A DNA stretch of 60,568 bases from Planococcus salinus (GTDB taxonomy: Bacteria; Bacillota; Bacilli; Bacillales_A; Planococcaceae): the NCBI RefSeq assembly GCF_003719725.1, contig NZ_RIAX01000013.1, positions 1 through 60,568 of the forward strand, written 5' to 3'. A model generated the notes under the pieces. That model saw only the letters and a program-made list of their open reading frames with translations. It did no database searches and had not been told where the DNA came from. Shown here one piece after another: positions 1-10,210 of the stretch. A program made the translations under genes and the position numbers. Position 1 is the stretch's first letter. Every line of letters starts with the position of its first letter.

Positions 1-26
1 AAAGTTAGTTTTGAACTCTAACTTTT
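1..26. terminator. Hairpin at window edge, probable yjzD terminator
   Basis: AAAGTTAG (1-8) pairs perfectly with CTAACTTT (18-25). It lies just downstream of the minus-strand yjzD stop, so it probably ends that transcript; the T-tract on the minus strand would fall outside the window. A second short hairpin (GAGCC/GGCTC, about 40-55) is followed by a T-run on the plus strand and could end a gene entering from the left. Confidence 0.4.
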
Positions 27-70
27 GGGGTGCACCACCGAGCCTTATCGGCTCATGCTTCTTTTTGGTT

Positions 71-256
71 TCAATGCTTATCGGGAACGGTTTCATTTGG
101 GATGAGGCTGGCCAACACAAAGACCAGGACGGAAACCGCCAAGGAAATATATACACCCATCATGAAATCGAAAGGCACGCCTTGAACTGCGCTTACTACG
201 TAGTTTAACAATGAAATCAATAAAACCGACCAGAAAAAAGTTGCAATAAACTGCAT
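71..256 (-). CDS. yjzD: YjzD-like small membrane protein (DUF2929)
   Basis: This 61-residue protein has two hydrophobic segments (about residues 3-22 and 30-53) joined by the short loop VQGVPFDFMMG and ends in a polar tail. Length, the VVSxxQGVxxDFM signature and the position beside fabH match the DUF2929/YjzD family of Bacillales. The family has no established function. The start is preceded by AGAGGTGA at suitable spacing. It is divergent from fabH, and the intervening 186 bp carries the fabH promoter. I recognise the family from memory; no search was run. Confidence 0.75.
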   Translation of the reverse strand: MQFIATFFWSVLLISLLNYVVSAVQGVPFDFMMGVYISLAVSVLVFVLASLIPNETVPDKH

Positions 257-366
257 GTCATTTCACCTCTACATAAAATATCTTCCATTATCATATCACA
301 TGCCCATCAAGACAGAAAGAAAGTTTCACGTATTTCGGGAGTTTTTGTCCGAAGTATGTCGGACAG

Positions 367-395
367 TTGAAAAAAATGACGCAATCACGTATGAT
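367..395 (+). promoter_or_regulatory. fabHF promoter
   Basis: TTGAAA (367-372) and TATGAT (390-395) are separated by 17 bp, a good sigma-A promoter. The expected start site, near 402, lies inside the FapR operator that follows. Confidence 0.65.
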
Positions 396-411
396 TGACA
401 CCAGGTACTAA
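395..411 (+). promoter_or_regulatory. FapR operator upstream of fabH
   Basis: TTGACACCAGGTACTAA matches the 17-bp FapR consensus (TTAGTACCNNNTACTAA type), with an essentially perfect right half and a degenerate left half. It covers the -10 end and predicted +1 of the fabH promoter, where a repressor would block transcription. FapR is the malonyl-CoA-responsive repressor of fatty acid and phospholipid genes in Bacillales; fapR itself is not in the window. Confidence 0.7.
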
Positions 412-442
412 CAATTGATGACAATCGAAAAGAGGGACCATT

Positions 443-1375
443 ATGAATGCTGGGATAATCGGTATCGGCAGATGTTTGCCTGATGATAAACTAACAAATT
501 TCGATTTGGAAAAACGCATGGATACTTCCGATGAATGGATCCGCACGATGACAGGCATACAAGAGCGCCGCATAGCCAAAGATGAGCAGGATACGTCTGA
601 TATGGCGTTCAATGCGGCACAGAAAGCGATTGAAGATGCGGGCATTGACCCTTCAGAAATAGGTATGATCCTTGTGGCGACAGTGACACCGGATCAGCCG
701 TTTCCTTCAATGGCTTGTATGCTGCAGGAAAAATTGGGTGCTCGTAACGCCGCGTCCATGGACGTTTCTGCGGCATGCGCAGGCTTTATGTATGGTGTCG
801 TGACGGGAAAACAATTTATCGACTCGGACGTATACAAATATGTCCTGGTAGTGGGCGTTGAAAAACTTTCAAAGATCACTAATTGGGAAGACCGCAATAC
901 AGCTGTTTTGTTTGGCGACGGAGCTGGAGCGGCAGTGCTCGGAAAAGTCTCTGAAGGACGAGGCATTTTGTCGTTTGAACTGGGCTCTGATGGCAGTGGC
1001 GGAAAACATCTGTACCAGGACGAACATCTGGTCATGAACGGACGGGAAGTTTTTAAATTCGCCGTGCGTCAAATGGGAGAAACGGCAATAAACGTTCTTG
1101 AAAAAGCGGGACTGACAAAGGAAGATGTGGATTTTCTGATTCCACACCAAGCAAATATCCGCATCATGGAAGCATCTCGCATGCGGCTTGAGTTGCCGGT
1201 GGAGAAGATGTCAAAAACCATCCATAAATACGGCAATACTTCTGCAGCTTCCATTCCGATTTCTCTTGTGGAAGACGTGGAAGAAGGCCGGATCAAAGAT
1301 GATGACCTTATCGTAATGGTCGGATTTGGCGGCGGATTGACTTGGGGCGGAATTGCCATGAGATGGGGAAAATAA
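443..1375 (+). CDS. fabH: 3-oxoacyl-[ACP] synthase III (FabH)
   Basis: FabH is the initiating condensing enzyme of type II fatty acid synthesis, joining acyl-CoA to malonyl-ACP in the cytoplasm. At 310 residues it has the normal family length. The catalytic triad is visible: Cys112 in SAACAGF, His235 in PHQAN and Asn265 in YGNTSAAS, together with the glycine-rich GFGGGLTWG near the C-terminus. The start follows AAGAGGGACC. It forms an operon with fabF 27 bp downstream and sits behind a promoter overlapped by a FapR site, so it should be induced when malonyl-CoA is high. B. subtilis has two FabH copies; only one is in this window. Confidence 0.96.
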   Translation: MNAGIIGIGRCLPDDKLTNFDLEKRMDTSDEWIRTMTGIQERRIAKDEQDTSDMAFNAAQKAIEDAGIDPSEIGMILVATVTPDQPFPSMACMLQEKLGARNAASMDVSAACAGFMYGVVTGKQFIDSDVYKYVLVVGVEKLSKITNWEDRNTAVLFGDGAGAAVLGKVSEGRGILSFELGSDGSGGKHLYQDEHLVMNGREVFKFAVRQMGETAINVLEKAGLTKEDVDFLIPHQANIRIMEASRMRLELPVEKMSKTIHKYGNTSAASIPISLVEDVEEGRIKDDDLIVMVGFGGGLTWGGIAMRWGK

Positions 1376-1402
1376 CAGTTAATGCGAAAAGGAGATACAA
1401 AA

Positions 1403-2638
1403 ATGTCAAATCGTCGAGTAGTAATTACTGGAATTGGGGCAGTTACGCCGTTGGGCAATGATATTGAAACCACTTGGAATGCAGTAAAAGAAGGCAAATC
1501 CGGCATCGGTCCACTAACGCGAATCGATGCAGATCAGTACCCAGCGAAAGTAGCTGCGGAAGTAAAGGATTTCTCAATTGAAGATTATATAGAACGCAAA
1601 GAAGCGCGTAAGATGGACCGTTTTACGCATTATGCCCTGGCAGCGTCCATTATGGCGATGAAAGATGCCAAACTGGAATTGGATGATAAGACGGCTTTGC
1701 GGACAGGTGTCTGGATTGGTTCAGGCATCGGCGGAATGGAAACAATCGAAAATCAGATGGACGTCTTGAATAACCGGGGAGTCAGAAGAATCAGCCCGTT
1801 TTTCGTTCCGATGATTATTCCGGATATGGCTTCCGGCCAAGTTTCCATTCATTTCGGGGCCAAAGCGATCAACTCCTGCTCGGTCACTGCGTGTGCTTCC
1901 GGTACAAACTCCATTGGGGATGCTTTCAAAGTGATCCAGCGCGGGGATGCGGACGTTATGATTTCCGGGGGAGCAGAAGCACCCATTACAAGGCTTTCGG
2001 TTGCCGGCTTTACCGCCAACACAGCTTTGACGACAAATGCAGATCCAGCAACAGCTTCACGTCCGTTCGATAAAAATCGTGACGGATTCGTCATTGGCGA
2101 AGGCGCCGGAATTGTGATTCTGGAAGAATATGAACATGCCAAAGCACGTGGAGCAGAAATTTATGCAGAAGTGATCGGTTATGGCTCGACCGGAGATGCC
2201 CATCACATTACGGCTCCCGCTCCAGAAGGAGAAGGTGCGGCAAGAGCGATGAAACAGGCAATCGAAGATGGAGATGTAAAAGCAGAGTCGATCGGCTATA
2301 TCAATGCCCATGGCACGAGTACTCCTTATAATGACCAATTTGAGACAACTGCTGTGAAAACGGTATTTGGAGAGCATGCCTATAAATTGGGCATGAGTTC
2401 CACCAAATCCATGACCGGCCACTTATTGGGAGCTGCAGGCGGAATCGAAGCCATTTTTACAGCACTGGCTTTGAAAGAAGGAATTATGCCTCCGACCATG
2501 AACTTGGAGACTCCTGATGAAGAATGTGATTTGGATTACGTTCCCAATAAAGCAAGACAGGCAGAATTTGAATATGCCATGAGCAATTCACTTGGATTCG
2601 GCGGTCACAATGCTTCACTGATTTTCAAAAAAGCGTAA
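1403..2638 (+). CDS. fabF: 3-oxoacyl-[ACP] synthase II (FabF)
   Basis: FabF is the elongating beta-ketoacyl-ACP synthase. The 411-residue protein shows the thiolase-fold triad Cys164 (TACASGTNS), His303 (NAHGTST) and His340 ([12 protein letters not shown]). I use the ATG at 1403 because AAAAGGAGAT (1387-1395) is at ideal spacing; the in-frame ATG at 1382 would place this Shine-Dalgarno inside the gene and lacks one of its own. It is the second gene of the fabH-fabF operon and is followed by a terminator. Confidence 0.96.
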   Translation: MSNRRVVITGIGAVTPLGNDIETTWNAVKEGKSGIGPLTRIDADQYPAKVAAEVKDFSIEDYIERKEARKMDRFTHYALAASIMAMKDAKLELDDKTALRTGVWIGSGIGGMETIENQMDVLNNRGVRRISPFFVPMIIPDMASGQVSIHFGAKAINSCSVTACASGTNSIGDAFKVIQRGDADVMISGGAEAPITRLSVAGFTANTALTTNADPATASRPFDKNRDGFVIGEGAGIVILEEYEHAKARGAEIYAEVIGYGSTGDAHHITAPAPEGEGAARAMKQAIEDGDVKAESIGYINAHGTSTPYNDQFETTAVKTVFGEHAYKLGMSSTKSMTGHLLGAAGGIEAIFTALALKEGIMPPTMNLETPDEECDLDYVPNKARQAEFEYAMSNSLGFGGHNASLIFKKA

Positions 2639-2649
2639 ATTTCCAATAG

Positions 2650-2680
2650 CGTCTTGCCACTTCCGGCAAGGCGTTTTTTA
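2650..2680 (+). terminator. fabF terminator
   Basis: CGTCTTGCC/GGCAAGGCG forms a 9-bp stem with a 6-nt loop, followed by TTTTTTA. Confidence 0.85.
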
Positions 2681-2817
2681 TTACTCTAAAGTAGTATTTT
2701 AAATTTTTTTAAAACTTTGTGAAGGTTTTTTCTTGTGTAATTCCCTGAGAAACCGCCAATTATGTGAAACCGGAATGTCAGAAAAGAAACAGGATTGTTA
2801 AAATTAAAAAATAATTA

Positions 2818-2867
2818 TTGCGTAATAAGATATTTTGTAATAAACTTTACATTAGTTAAAAATTAAC
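2818..2867 (+). promoter_or_regulatory. Putative app operon promoter with inverted repeat
   Basis: The 257-bp gap before appD is AT-rich. TTGCGT (2818-2823), 17 bp, then TAAACT (2841-2846) is a passable promoter. A perfect inverted repeat GTTAA-AAA-TTAAC (2855-2867) sits just downstream at about +3 to +15, where an operator would be expected. No known regulator is assigned. Confidence 0.35.
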
Positions 2868-2895
2868 AGAAAAAAAAGAATTTAGAGGTGTTTAT

Positions 2896-3942
2896 ATGTC
2901 AGTCACTCAAGCATCCAAAAAGCAGACACCCCTCCTTCAAGTGAAAAATCTCCAGACAGGATTCAAAATTGACGGAGATTACTATAATGCAGTCGAAGGC
3001 GTTTCTTTTGACGTTGACCGCAAACAGATTGTCGGCGTAGTCGGTGAATCGGGTTGCGGGAAAAGCGTCATGTCCTTATCCATCATGCAGCTTCTTCCGC
3101 AAGGAATCGGAAAGATCCGGGGCGGAGAAATTGCTTTTGAAGGAGCAGATATCGCTGGCTTGTCAGATAAAAAAATGAATCAAATACGCGGGAAAGATAT
3201 TTCCATGATATTTCAGGAACCGATGACTTCGTTGAATCCTGTTTTCACAATTGGTTATCAAATTGAAGAAGTGATTTTAAATCACGAGAAGCTTTCAAAA
3301 AAGGAAGCGAGGAAACGGTCTGTTTCACTTTTGGAAAGTGTGGGGATTCCGCGTGCCAAGCAGATTGCAGATGAATACCCACACCAATTGTCAGGCGGAA
3401 TGCGGCAACGGGTGATGATTGCGATGGCCATCGCCTGTCAGCCCAAACTGTTGATTGCAGATGAGCCCACGACGGCATTGGATGTCACCGTCCAAGCACA
3501 AATCCTGGATTTATTAAAAGGAGTCCAGGAAGCCAACGATATGGCAATCATCATGATCACCCACGACTTGGGCGTTGTAGCTGAGATCTGTGATGAAGTG
3601 ATTGTCATGTACGCAGGGAAGATTGTGGAGCGCAGCACAGTGGATGAATTATTCAATCATCCGAAGCACCCGTATACCAAATTATTAATGAAAGCGATTC
3701 CAAAGATGGATGAAGACGTGGAAAAGCTTGCGACCATCGAAGGCCTTGTTCCTTCTATCATCAATATGCCGGAAATCGGCTGCCGTTTTGCCAACCGCTG
3801 TCCCAAAGCCATGCCGGAATGCCTGTCTGTGACTCCGCAACTGGGGGAAACGGCTCCGGGTCATGAAGCGGCCTGCCTGTTATACGATGAGAGCTGGCCC
3901 GAAAACGAAAAACACCATAAAGAAGGGGTAGGGCTGGCATGA
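2896..3942 (+). CDS. appD: Oligopeptide ABC transporter ATPase, AppD type
   Basis: This 348-residue ATPase energises peptide import. Visible motifs are Walker A GESGCGKS, the Q-loop MIFQEP, the ABC signature LSGGMRQR, Walker B LLIADEPTT and the H-loop THDLG. The C-terminal Opp/Dpp extension carries the conserved CRFANRCPKAMPEC cysteine motif. The D-F-A-B-C order and location between fabF and trpS match the B. subtilis app operon rather than opp (A-B-C-D-F), so I use app names; the substrate is inferred from family only. RBS AGAGGTG precedes the ATG. The stop overlaps the appF start (ATGA). Confidence 0.88.
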   Translation: MSVTQASKKQTPLLQVKNLQTGFKIDGDYYNAVEGVSFDVDRKQIVGVVGESGCGKSVMSLSIMQLLPQGIGKIRGGEIAFEGADIAGLSDKKMNQIRGKDISMIFQEPMTSLNPVFTIGYQIEEVILNHEKLSKKEARKRSVSLLESVGIPRAKQIADEYPHQLSGGMRQRVMIAMAIACQPKLLIADEPTTALDVTVQAQILDLLKGVQEANDMAIIMITHDLGVVAEICDEVIVMYAGKIVERSTVDELFNHPKHPYTKLLMKAIPKMDEDVEKLATIEGLVPSIINMPEIGCRFANRCPKAMPECLSVTPQLGETAPGHEAACLLYDESWPENEKHHKEGVGLA

Positions 3943-4949
3943 CAACAAGAGATTTTATCCAAGATCGCATCGACAGTTTGGAAAACCGGGATGTACTGCT
4001 CGAAATACAAAATTTGAAAACTTATTACCCAGTCAAAGGCGGGTTTTTCAAACGGACAGTCGGAAATGTAAAAGCAGTCGATGACGTGTCGTTCACAATC
4101 CGCAAAGGCGAGACACTCGGGCTTGTCGGTGAATCGGGATGCGGCAAATCAACCACCGGACGAACCATCCTGAGGCTGTTGAAACCAACAGACGGAAAAA
4201 TTCTTTTTGAAGGAAAAGACATCACAAAACTGTCTGGCTCAAAACTGCAAAGAGCACGCCGTGACTTTCAAATGGTTTTCCAGGATCCTTATGCTTCTTT
4301 GAATCCGACGCAAATGGTCGGCGATATCATTGCTGAGCCGATTCTCAATTATGAAAAGCGAAATAAAAAAGAGCTGGAAAAAGAAATAAAAGCTTTGCTG
4401 ACACGTGTGGGACTTCCGGAATCAGCGTATTACAAATACGCTCATGAATTCTCAGGCGGTCAGCGTCAGCGTATAGGGATCGCTCGTGCCCTGGCGCTTC
4501 ATCCCAAACTGATTGTGGCAGACGAGCCGGTATCGGCACTCGACGTTTCTGTTCAATCGCAAGTATTGAATCTGCTGAAAGAGTTGCAGATTGAATTCGA
4601 TCTGACTTACTTGTTTATCGCACACGATTTAAGTGTCGTCAAACATATGAGTGATCGGATCGGTGTCATGTATTTGGGCAGCCTCGTTGAGGTCGCTTCA
4701 AATAAAGATTTATACAGAGAACCGCTTCACCCTTACACACAAGCTCTGATTTCTGCGATCCCCGAACCAAATACGGCGATCAGGAAAGAACGGATTGTGC
4801 TGCAGGGCGATGTGCCAAGTCCGCAAAATCCGCCCTCGGGCTGCCCGTTCCATACGCGCTGTCCGATGGCAATGGACGTCTGCTCAAAAGAGAAGCCGCC
4901 ATTAAAAGAAGTGCGTCCCGGACATCACGTTGCGTGCGTCCTGTATTAA
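3939..4949 (+). CDS. appF: Oligopeptide ABC transporter ATPase, AppF type
   Basis: The second ATPase of the heterodimer has 336 residues. It shows Walker A GESGCGKST, signature FSGGQRQRIGIARAL, Walker B LIVADEPVSALD and the H-loop AHDLSVV, with a C-terminal PSGCPFHTRCPMAMDVC motif typical of OppF/AppF. It begins inside the appD stop codon, implying translational coupling. The 30-bp gap to appA contains a strong TTTTTTGGGGGG Shine-Dalgarno region. Confidence 0.88.
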   Translation: MTTRDFIQDRIDSLENRDVLLEIQNLKTYYPVKGGFFKRTVGNVKAVDDVSFTIRKGETLGLVGESGCGKSTTGRTILRLLKPTDGKILFEGKDITKLSGSKLQRARRDFQMVFQDPYASLNPTQMVGDIIAEPILNYEKRNKKELEKEIKALLTRVGLPESAYYKYAHEFSGGQRQRIGIARALALHPKLIVADEPVSALDVSVQSQVLNLLKELQIEFDLTYLFIAHDLSVVKHMSDRIGVMYLGSLVEVASNKDLYREPLHPYTQALISAIPEPNTAIRKERIVLQGDVPSPQNPPSGCPFHTRCPMAMDVCSKEKPPLKEVRPGHHVACVLY

Positions 4950-4979
4950 ATCAAAAAATAATTTTTTGGGGGGAAAAAC

Positions 4980-6713
4980 ATGAAGAACAAATCGTTAATC
5001 TGGCTCTTCGCAATAATTCTTGTCCTGTCTGCGTTTTTGGCGGCATGCGGCGGCAATGACAGCGATACAGCAACAGAAGAAGCAGACACAGATGAAGGAA
5101 CAGCAGACGAAAAAGCAACAGAAGGAGAAGCACAGCAAGGCGGTACTATGGTATATGGCATCGACGCTCCACCTGAAGGATTGTTCTCTTCCGCATTTTA
5201 CGGTATTGCAACAGATGGTGAAGTGATTGACCTTTTTGACGAACCATTGATCGACTACAACGAAAACTTGGAACCACAGCCAAATGTCGCTTCATGGGAA
5301 ACGGAAGACAATAAAGTCTTCAACTTCACATTCGAAGAAGGCGTAAAATGGCATAATGGTGAAGAACTGACAGTCAATGACTGGGTATTTGCTCTTGAAA
5401 CGATTGCAAGCCCTGATTATGACGGACCTCGCTACACGAACGTCCAGACAATTGAAGGAGCAGAGGCGTTCCGTAAAGGGGAAGCTGACTCCATTTCCGG
5501 AATTGAAGTGGTAAGCGACTATGAAATTACCATCACTTTTGACCAAGCACGCGTCAACAACTTAACAAACCTGTGGGTATACCCACTTCCGGAATCGGTA
5601 CTCGGAGATGTTCCAGTTGCTGAAATGTCAGCATCTGAATGGGTGCGTTCCACTCCAATTGGAATCGGACCTTTCAAAGTGGACAACATTGTTGCTGGTG
5701 AATCCTTAGAGTTATCGAAAAACGAAGATTATTGGAACGGTGACGTAAACCTTGACAAAATTATTGTCCGTGTTATCGACAACTCTTCAGTAGTAGGCGC
5801 TTTGCAAAATGGAGACGTTGACATGATTTCACTTCAACCAGTCACAGGGCCGGAAGTTGAGCCATTGGAAAATGTCGAAATCGTCACTTATCCTGGCCTT
5901 TCTTATTATTTTGTCGGGTTCAAGCTTGGCGTATTCGATAACGAAACACAGACAATTTCTGAAGAACTGCCAAAATACCAAAGCAAAGAACTGCGTCAGG
6001 CGATGATGTATGCCATCAACCGCCAGGAATGGGTGGATGCCTTCTTCTTCGGTTATGCGAATGTCATCAACAAACCGGTTCCGACTTCTCACTGGAACGC
6101 AGCGGATGACAGCGAATTGAACACCTACGAATACGATCCGGAAAAAGCGAAATCATTGCTTGATGAAGCCGGATACGTTGATACGAATGATGACGGTTTC
6201 CGTGAAGATCCAAATGGAGATGAGTTTGTCGTAAAATTCTCTCACTATGCAACAGGCAACCCGACATTTGAATCACGCGCACAAGCCATCACGCAATATT
6301 GGAATGAAGTAGGGATCCAAACAGAACTCGAAATGGTCGAAGTGAATCTGTATTATGACATGATTGAAAAAGATGACCCTTCAATCGAAACGTTCTTCGG
6401 TGGCTGGAGTACAGCTGCTGATCCGGATCCATCCGGTCTATGGAAAGCCGATCAATTATGGAACTACCCTCGTTACAACAATCCAGAAGCCGACCAGTTG
6501 CTTGACGATGCGTTGAATATCGATATCGTCGGTACAGACCAGCAGGCTCGCGCTGATCTTTATATCGAATGGCAGAAGATTGTCAACGAAGAAGTTCCAA
6601 TGCTTTACATCGCTGAATTGGAAGAAATCAAAGCGTTGAATAAACGCGTCGGCGGCACTGAGTATGATGTGTCCGGCCAAAACAATCCAGCTGAATGGTT
6701 TGTAACAGAATAA
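4980..6713 (+). CDS. appA: Oligopeptide-binding lipoprotein, AppA type
   Basis: This extracellular solute-binding protein (SBP_bac_5 family, 577 residues) captures peptides for the App permease. A lipoprotein signal (charged MKNKS, hydrophobic core, lipobox LAAC with Cys23) is followed by an acidic Asp/Glu/Thr linker to about residue 52. The mature domain then begins GGTMVYGID and contains the family's WHNGEELTVNDWVFALE motif. Two hairpins after its stop could allow the binding protein to be made in excess of the permeases. Confidence 0.9.
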   Translation: MKNKSLIWLFAIILVLSAFLAACGGNDSDTATEEADTDEGTADEKATEGEAQQGGTMVYGIDAPPEGLFSSAFYGIATDGEVIDLFDEPLIDYNENLEPQPNVASWETEDNKVFNFTFEEGVKWHNGEELTVNDWVFALETIASPDYDGPRYTNVQTIEGAEAFRKGEADSISGIEVVSDYEITITFDQARVNNLTNLWVYPLPESVLGDVPVAEMSASEWVRSTPIGIGPFKVDNIVAGESLELSKNEDYWNGDVNLDKIIVRVIDNSSVVGALQNGDVDMISLQPVTGPEVEPLENVEIVTYPGLSYYFVGFKLGVFDNETQTISEELPKYQSKELRQAMMYAINRQEWVDAFFFGYANVINKPVPTSHWNAADDSELNTYEYDPEKAKSLLDEAGYVDTNDDGFREDPNGDEFVVKFSHYATGNPTFESRAQAITQYWNEVGIQTELEMVEVNLYYDMIEKDDPSIETFFGGWSTAADPDPSGLWKADQLWNYPRYNNPEADQLLDDALNIDIVGTDQQARADLYIEWQKIVNEEVPMLYIAELEEIKALNKRVGGTEYDVSGQNNPAEWFVTE

Positions 6714-6730
6714 GAACAGCACCAAACTTT

Positions 6731-6760
6731 CAACGATGGGCTAACTATAGCCCATCGTTG
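6731..6760 (+). terminator. Intra-operon hairpin 1 (appA-appB)
   Basis: CAACGATGGGCTA (6731-6743) and TAGCCCATCGTTG (6748-6760) form a perfect 13-bp stem with a 4-nt loop. The following AAAAATTATAATTT is not a T-tract, so this is more likely an mRNA 3'-end stabiliser or weak attenuator than a full terminator. Confidence 0.5.
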
Positions 6761-6782
6761 AAAAATTATAATTTGCTCTTAT

Positions 6783-6823
6783 GCACGGTAAGGAATGTTT
6801 AATGGAAATAATTCTTACCGTGC
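6783..6823 (+). other. Intra-operon hairpin 2 (appA-appB)
   Basis: GCACGGTAAG (6783-6792) pairs with CTTACCGTGC (6814-6823) as a 10-bp perfect stem around a 21-nt loop, with no T-tract after it. It follows hairpin 1 by 22 bp in the 152-bp appA-appB gap. Confidence 0.4.
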
Positions 6824-6865
6824 CGAAGAGCTCAGCCGAGAATTTTACAGACAAGGAGAGTATAT

Positions 6866-7831
6866 ATGCTTAAGTATTCGATTAGAAGGTTGCTTGGAAT
6901 GATTCCTATGCTCATTCTTGTTTCCATCGTGGTTTTTTCACTTGCCAAAATGATGCCGGGGGATTCGTTAAGCGGTGAAATCGATCCGCTCAATACCAAC
7001 CCGGAATATATAGCAGAAATGAGAGAAAAATTGGGATACAACGACCCGATTCACATTCAATACTTCGATTGGATCACGGGGTTTGCCCAGGGCGATTTCG
7101 GAAAATCGACCCGTTTTAAAATTCCGGTAAAAGATGTCATTTTGGAGAAATTGCCGAATACGCTTTTCCTTGGCTTAACGGCTTTGTTTATCACCTATGT
7201 ACTTGCCTTTATGATGGGCATGTATTCGGGGAGAAAGCCTTATACGATCGGCGATAATGCAATAGCCGGCATCAATTACATCATGCTGGCGATTCCATCT
7301 TTCGTTGCTGCAGTGTTCGCGATTTATCTTTTTTCTTTTAAGCTTGATTGGTTTCCGTTTGGAGGGTCGGTCGATATTTTAGTGGAAAAAGGTACTATGG
7401 AATACTGGTTCAGCCGGCTGCATCATGTTTTGCTTCCCGCGCTTGTCCTGGGAGCGATGAGCACGGCTTCTTACACGCAATTTTTACGCAATGACATCAT
7501 CGAAAATTCACGGAAAGATTTTGTGCGCACCGCGCGTGCCAAAGGAACACCGATGAAGAAGATCTACAACGTTCATATTCTGCGCAATTCGATTATCCCA
7601 TTAGTCACTTTTTTAGGATTTGACTTTGCAGCGTTGATTGGCGGAGCGATTATCACGGAATCCATTTTCACGTACCCGGGAATCGGCCAATTGTTTCTTG
7701 AATCCATTTTAAGTCGGGACTATCCGACATTGATGGCTTTGACGATGTTATTGTCGGTTCTGACCCTGGTAGGCAATTTGATTGCAGATATATTATACGG
7801 CGTCGTGGACCCACGAATCCGTTTGGATTAA
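6866..7831 (+). CDS. appB: Oligopeptide ABC transporter permease, AppB type
   Basis: This 321-residue inner-membrane permease has an N-terminal transmembrane helix (about 9-30) followed by an extracytoplasmic region and five more helices. The cytoplasmic EAA loop reads FVRTARAKGTPMKKIYNVHILRN, the ATPase docking site of DppB/OppB proteins. The ATG is preceded by AAGGAGAG. It pairs with AppC to form the channel. Confidence 0.9.
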   Translation: MLKYSIRRLLGMIPMLILVSIVVFSLAKMMPGDSLSGEIDPLNTNPEYIAEMREKLGYNDPIHIQYFDWITGFAQGDFGKSTRFKIPVKDVILEKLPNTLFLGLTALFITYVLAFMMGMYSGRKPYTIGDNAIAGINYIMLAIPSFVAAVFAIYLFSFKLDWFPFGGSVDILVEKGTMEYWFSRLHHVLLPALVLGAMSTASYTQFLRNDIIENSRKDFVRTARAKGTPMKKIYNVHILRNSIIPLVTFLGFDFAALIGGAIITESIFTYPGIGQLFLESILSRDYPTLMALTMLLSVLTLVGNLIADILYGVVDPRIRLD

Positions 7832-7844
7832 GGAGGAAGCAAAA

Positions 7845-8762
7845 TTGGCATCATCAACAACTTTAACGCAGCAGAAGAAGCCGGAAAGAAGCTTGTCTCC
7901 CTGGCAGATAGCACGGAAGAAATTCTTTAAGAACAAACTGGCAATGGTCAGCTCGGTATATATTCTGGTAGTGACGATTTTGGCGCTGCTGGCACCATTT
8001 CTTGCACCTTATTTATCCCCTTCACCGGATATTGTGAAAGTAAATATCGGCTCGATGAATATTCCGCCGAACAGTGAGCATATCCTGGGAACCGATAAAA
8101 GCGGCAGGGATGTGTTGACACGGTTGTTTTACGGAGGCCGGATTTCCTTGCTGGTCGGTTTCAGTGCCACCTTGATGGTTATTACATTAGGTACACTGGT
8201 CGGCTCGATTGCGGGCTTCTTTGGTGGAATTGTTGACAATATCCTGATGAGATTCACTGACCTGGTATTGAATTTCCCGTTTCTTGTGTTTGTTATGGTC
8301 CTGAACACCATTCTTTACGGCATTGTAGACGGCTTATGGGTGCTGATTATCGTGATCGGGGTATTGAGCTGGGGAGGTGTCGCGCGTCTCGTGCGGAGCA
8401 AGATTCTGGCTGAAAAAGAGAATGAATACATTCTGGCGGCCCTGTCAATCGGCTGTTCGCCTGTCAAAGTCATATGGAAGCATCTGCTGCCGAACGTCAT
8501 GTCGACCATTATTGTACAGGCTACACTGATTTTTGCCAGCATGATCGTCGCTGAATCAGCATTGAGCTATCTTGGATTCGGCGTACCGCAGTCCACACCG
8601 AGCTGGGGAATCATGCTGGCGTCCGCCAACGAGCCGGATGTCCTGCAGGGCAAACCATGGATTTGGATGCCTCCAGCGATTGCGCTGACACTGACAATTT
8701 TATCAATTAACTTTATTGGAGAAGGGTTGAAAGATGCTTTGAATCCTAAATCATTGCGGTAA
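7845..8762 (+). CDS. appC: Oligopeptide ABC transporter permease, AppC type
   Basis: This is the partner permease (305 residues from the chosen start). It has an N-terminal OppC-like helix, the LGTDKSGRDVLTRLFYGGRISL segment and the EAA loop VRSKILAEKENEYILAA. I choose TTG 7845 because AAGGAGGAAG (7830-7839) precedes it at normal spacing. The upstream in-frame ATG at 7782 would overlap appB by 50 bp without a ribosome-binding site. Confidence 0.88.
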   Translation: MASSTTLTQQKKPERSLSPWQIARKKFFKNKLAMVSSVYILVVTILALLAPFLAPYLSPSPDIVKVNIGSMNIPPNSEHILGTDKSGRDVLTRLFYGGRISLLVGFSATLMVITLGTLVGSIAGFFGGIVDNILMRFTDLVLNFPFLVFVMVLNTILYGIVDGLWVLIIVIGVLSWGGVARLVRSKILAEKENEYILAALSIGCSPVKVIWKHLLPNVMSTIIVQATLIFASMIVAESALSYLGFGVPQSTPSWGIMLASANEPDVLQGKPWIWMPPAIALTLTILSINFIGEGLKDALNPKSLR

Positions 8763-8769
8763 ATACAGA

Positions 8770-8800
8770 AAAGAGGCTGCGGATTCCGCAGCCTCTTTCT
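8770..8800. terminator. Bidirectional terminator between appC and trpS
   Basis: AAGAGGCTGCGGA/TCCGCAGCCTCTT is a 12-13-bp stem, flanked by T-runs in both directions (TTTCTT on plus, TTTTCTG on minus). It serves the convergent app operon and trpS. Confidence 0.85.
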
Positions 8801-8805
8801 TATGC

Positions 8806-10060
<1,255 letters not shown>

Positions 10061-10064
10061 ACTA

Positions 10065-10094
10065 AGTATAATACAAAGAACGAAATTAGAGCAA
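10065..10094 (-). promoter_or_regulatory. trpS promoter
   Basis: On the minus strand TTGCTC (10094-10089) and TATACT (10070-10065) are separated by 18 bp, directly upstream of the T-box leader. Confidence 0.5.
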
Positions 10095-10210
10095 TATGGA
10101 AATCCGAATAGGAATGTTAAATGAATCGGTTTCACTTGCGGGTATTCCCTTTCCTTTCCATAAGAAAATGTTAGAATAAAGAAAAAGCAACAGAAAGGAC
10201 GATTCGCGGC

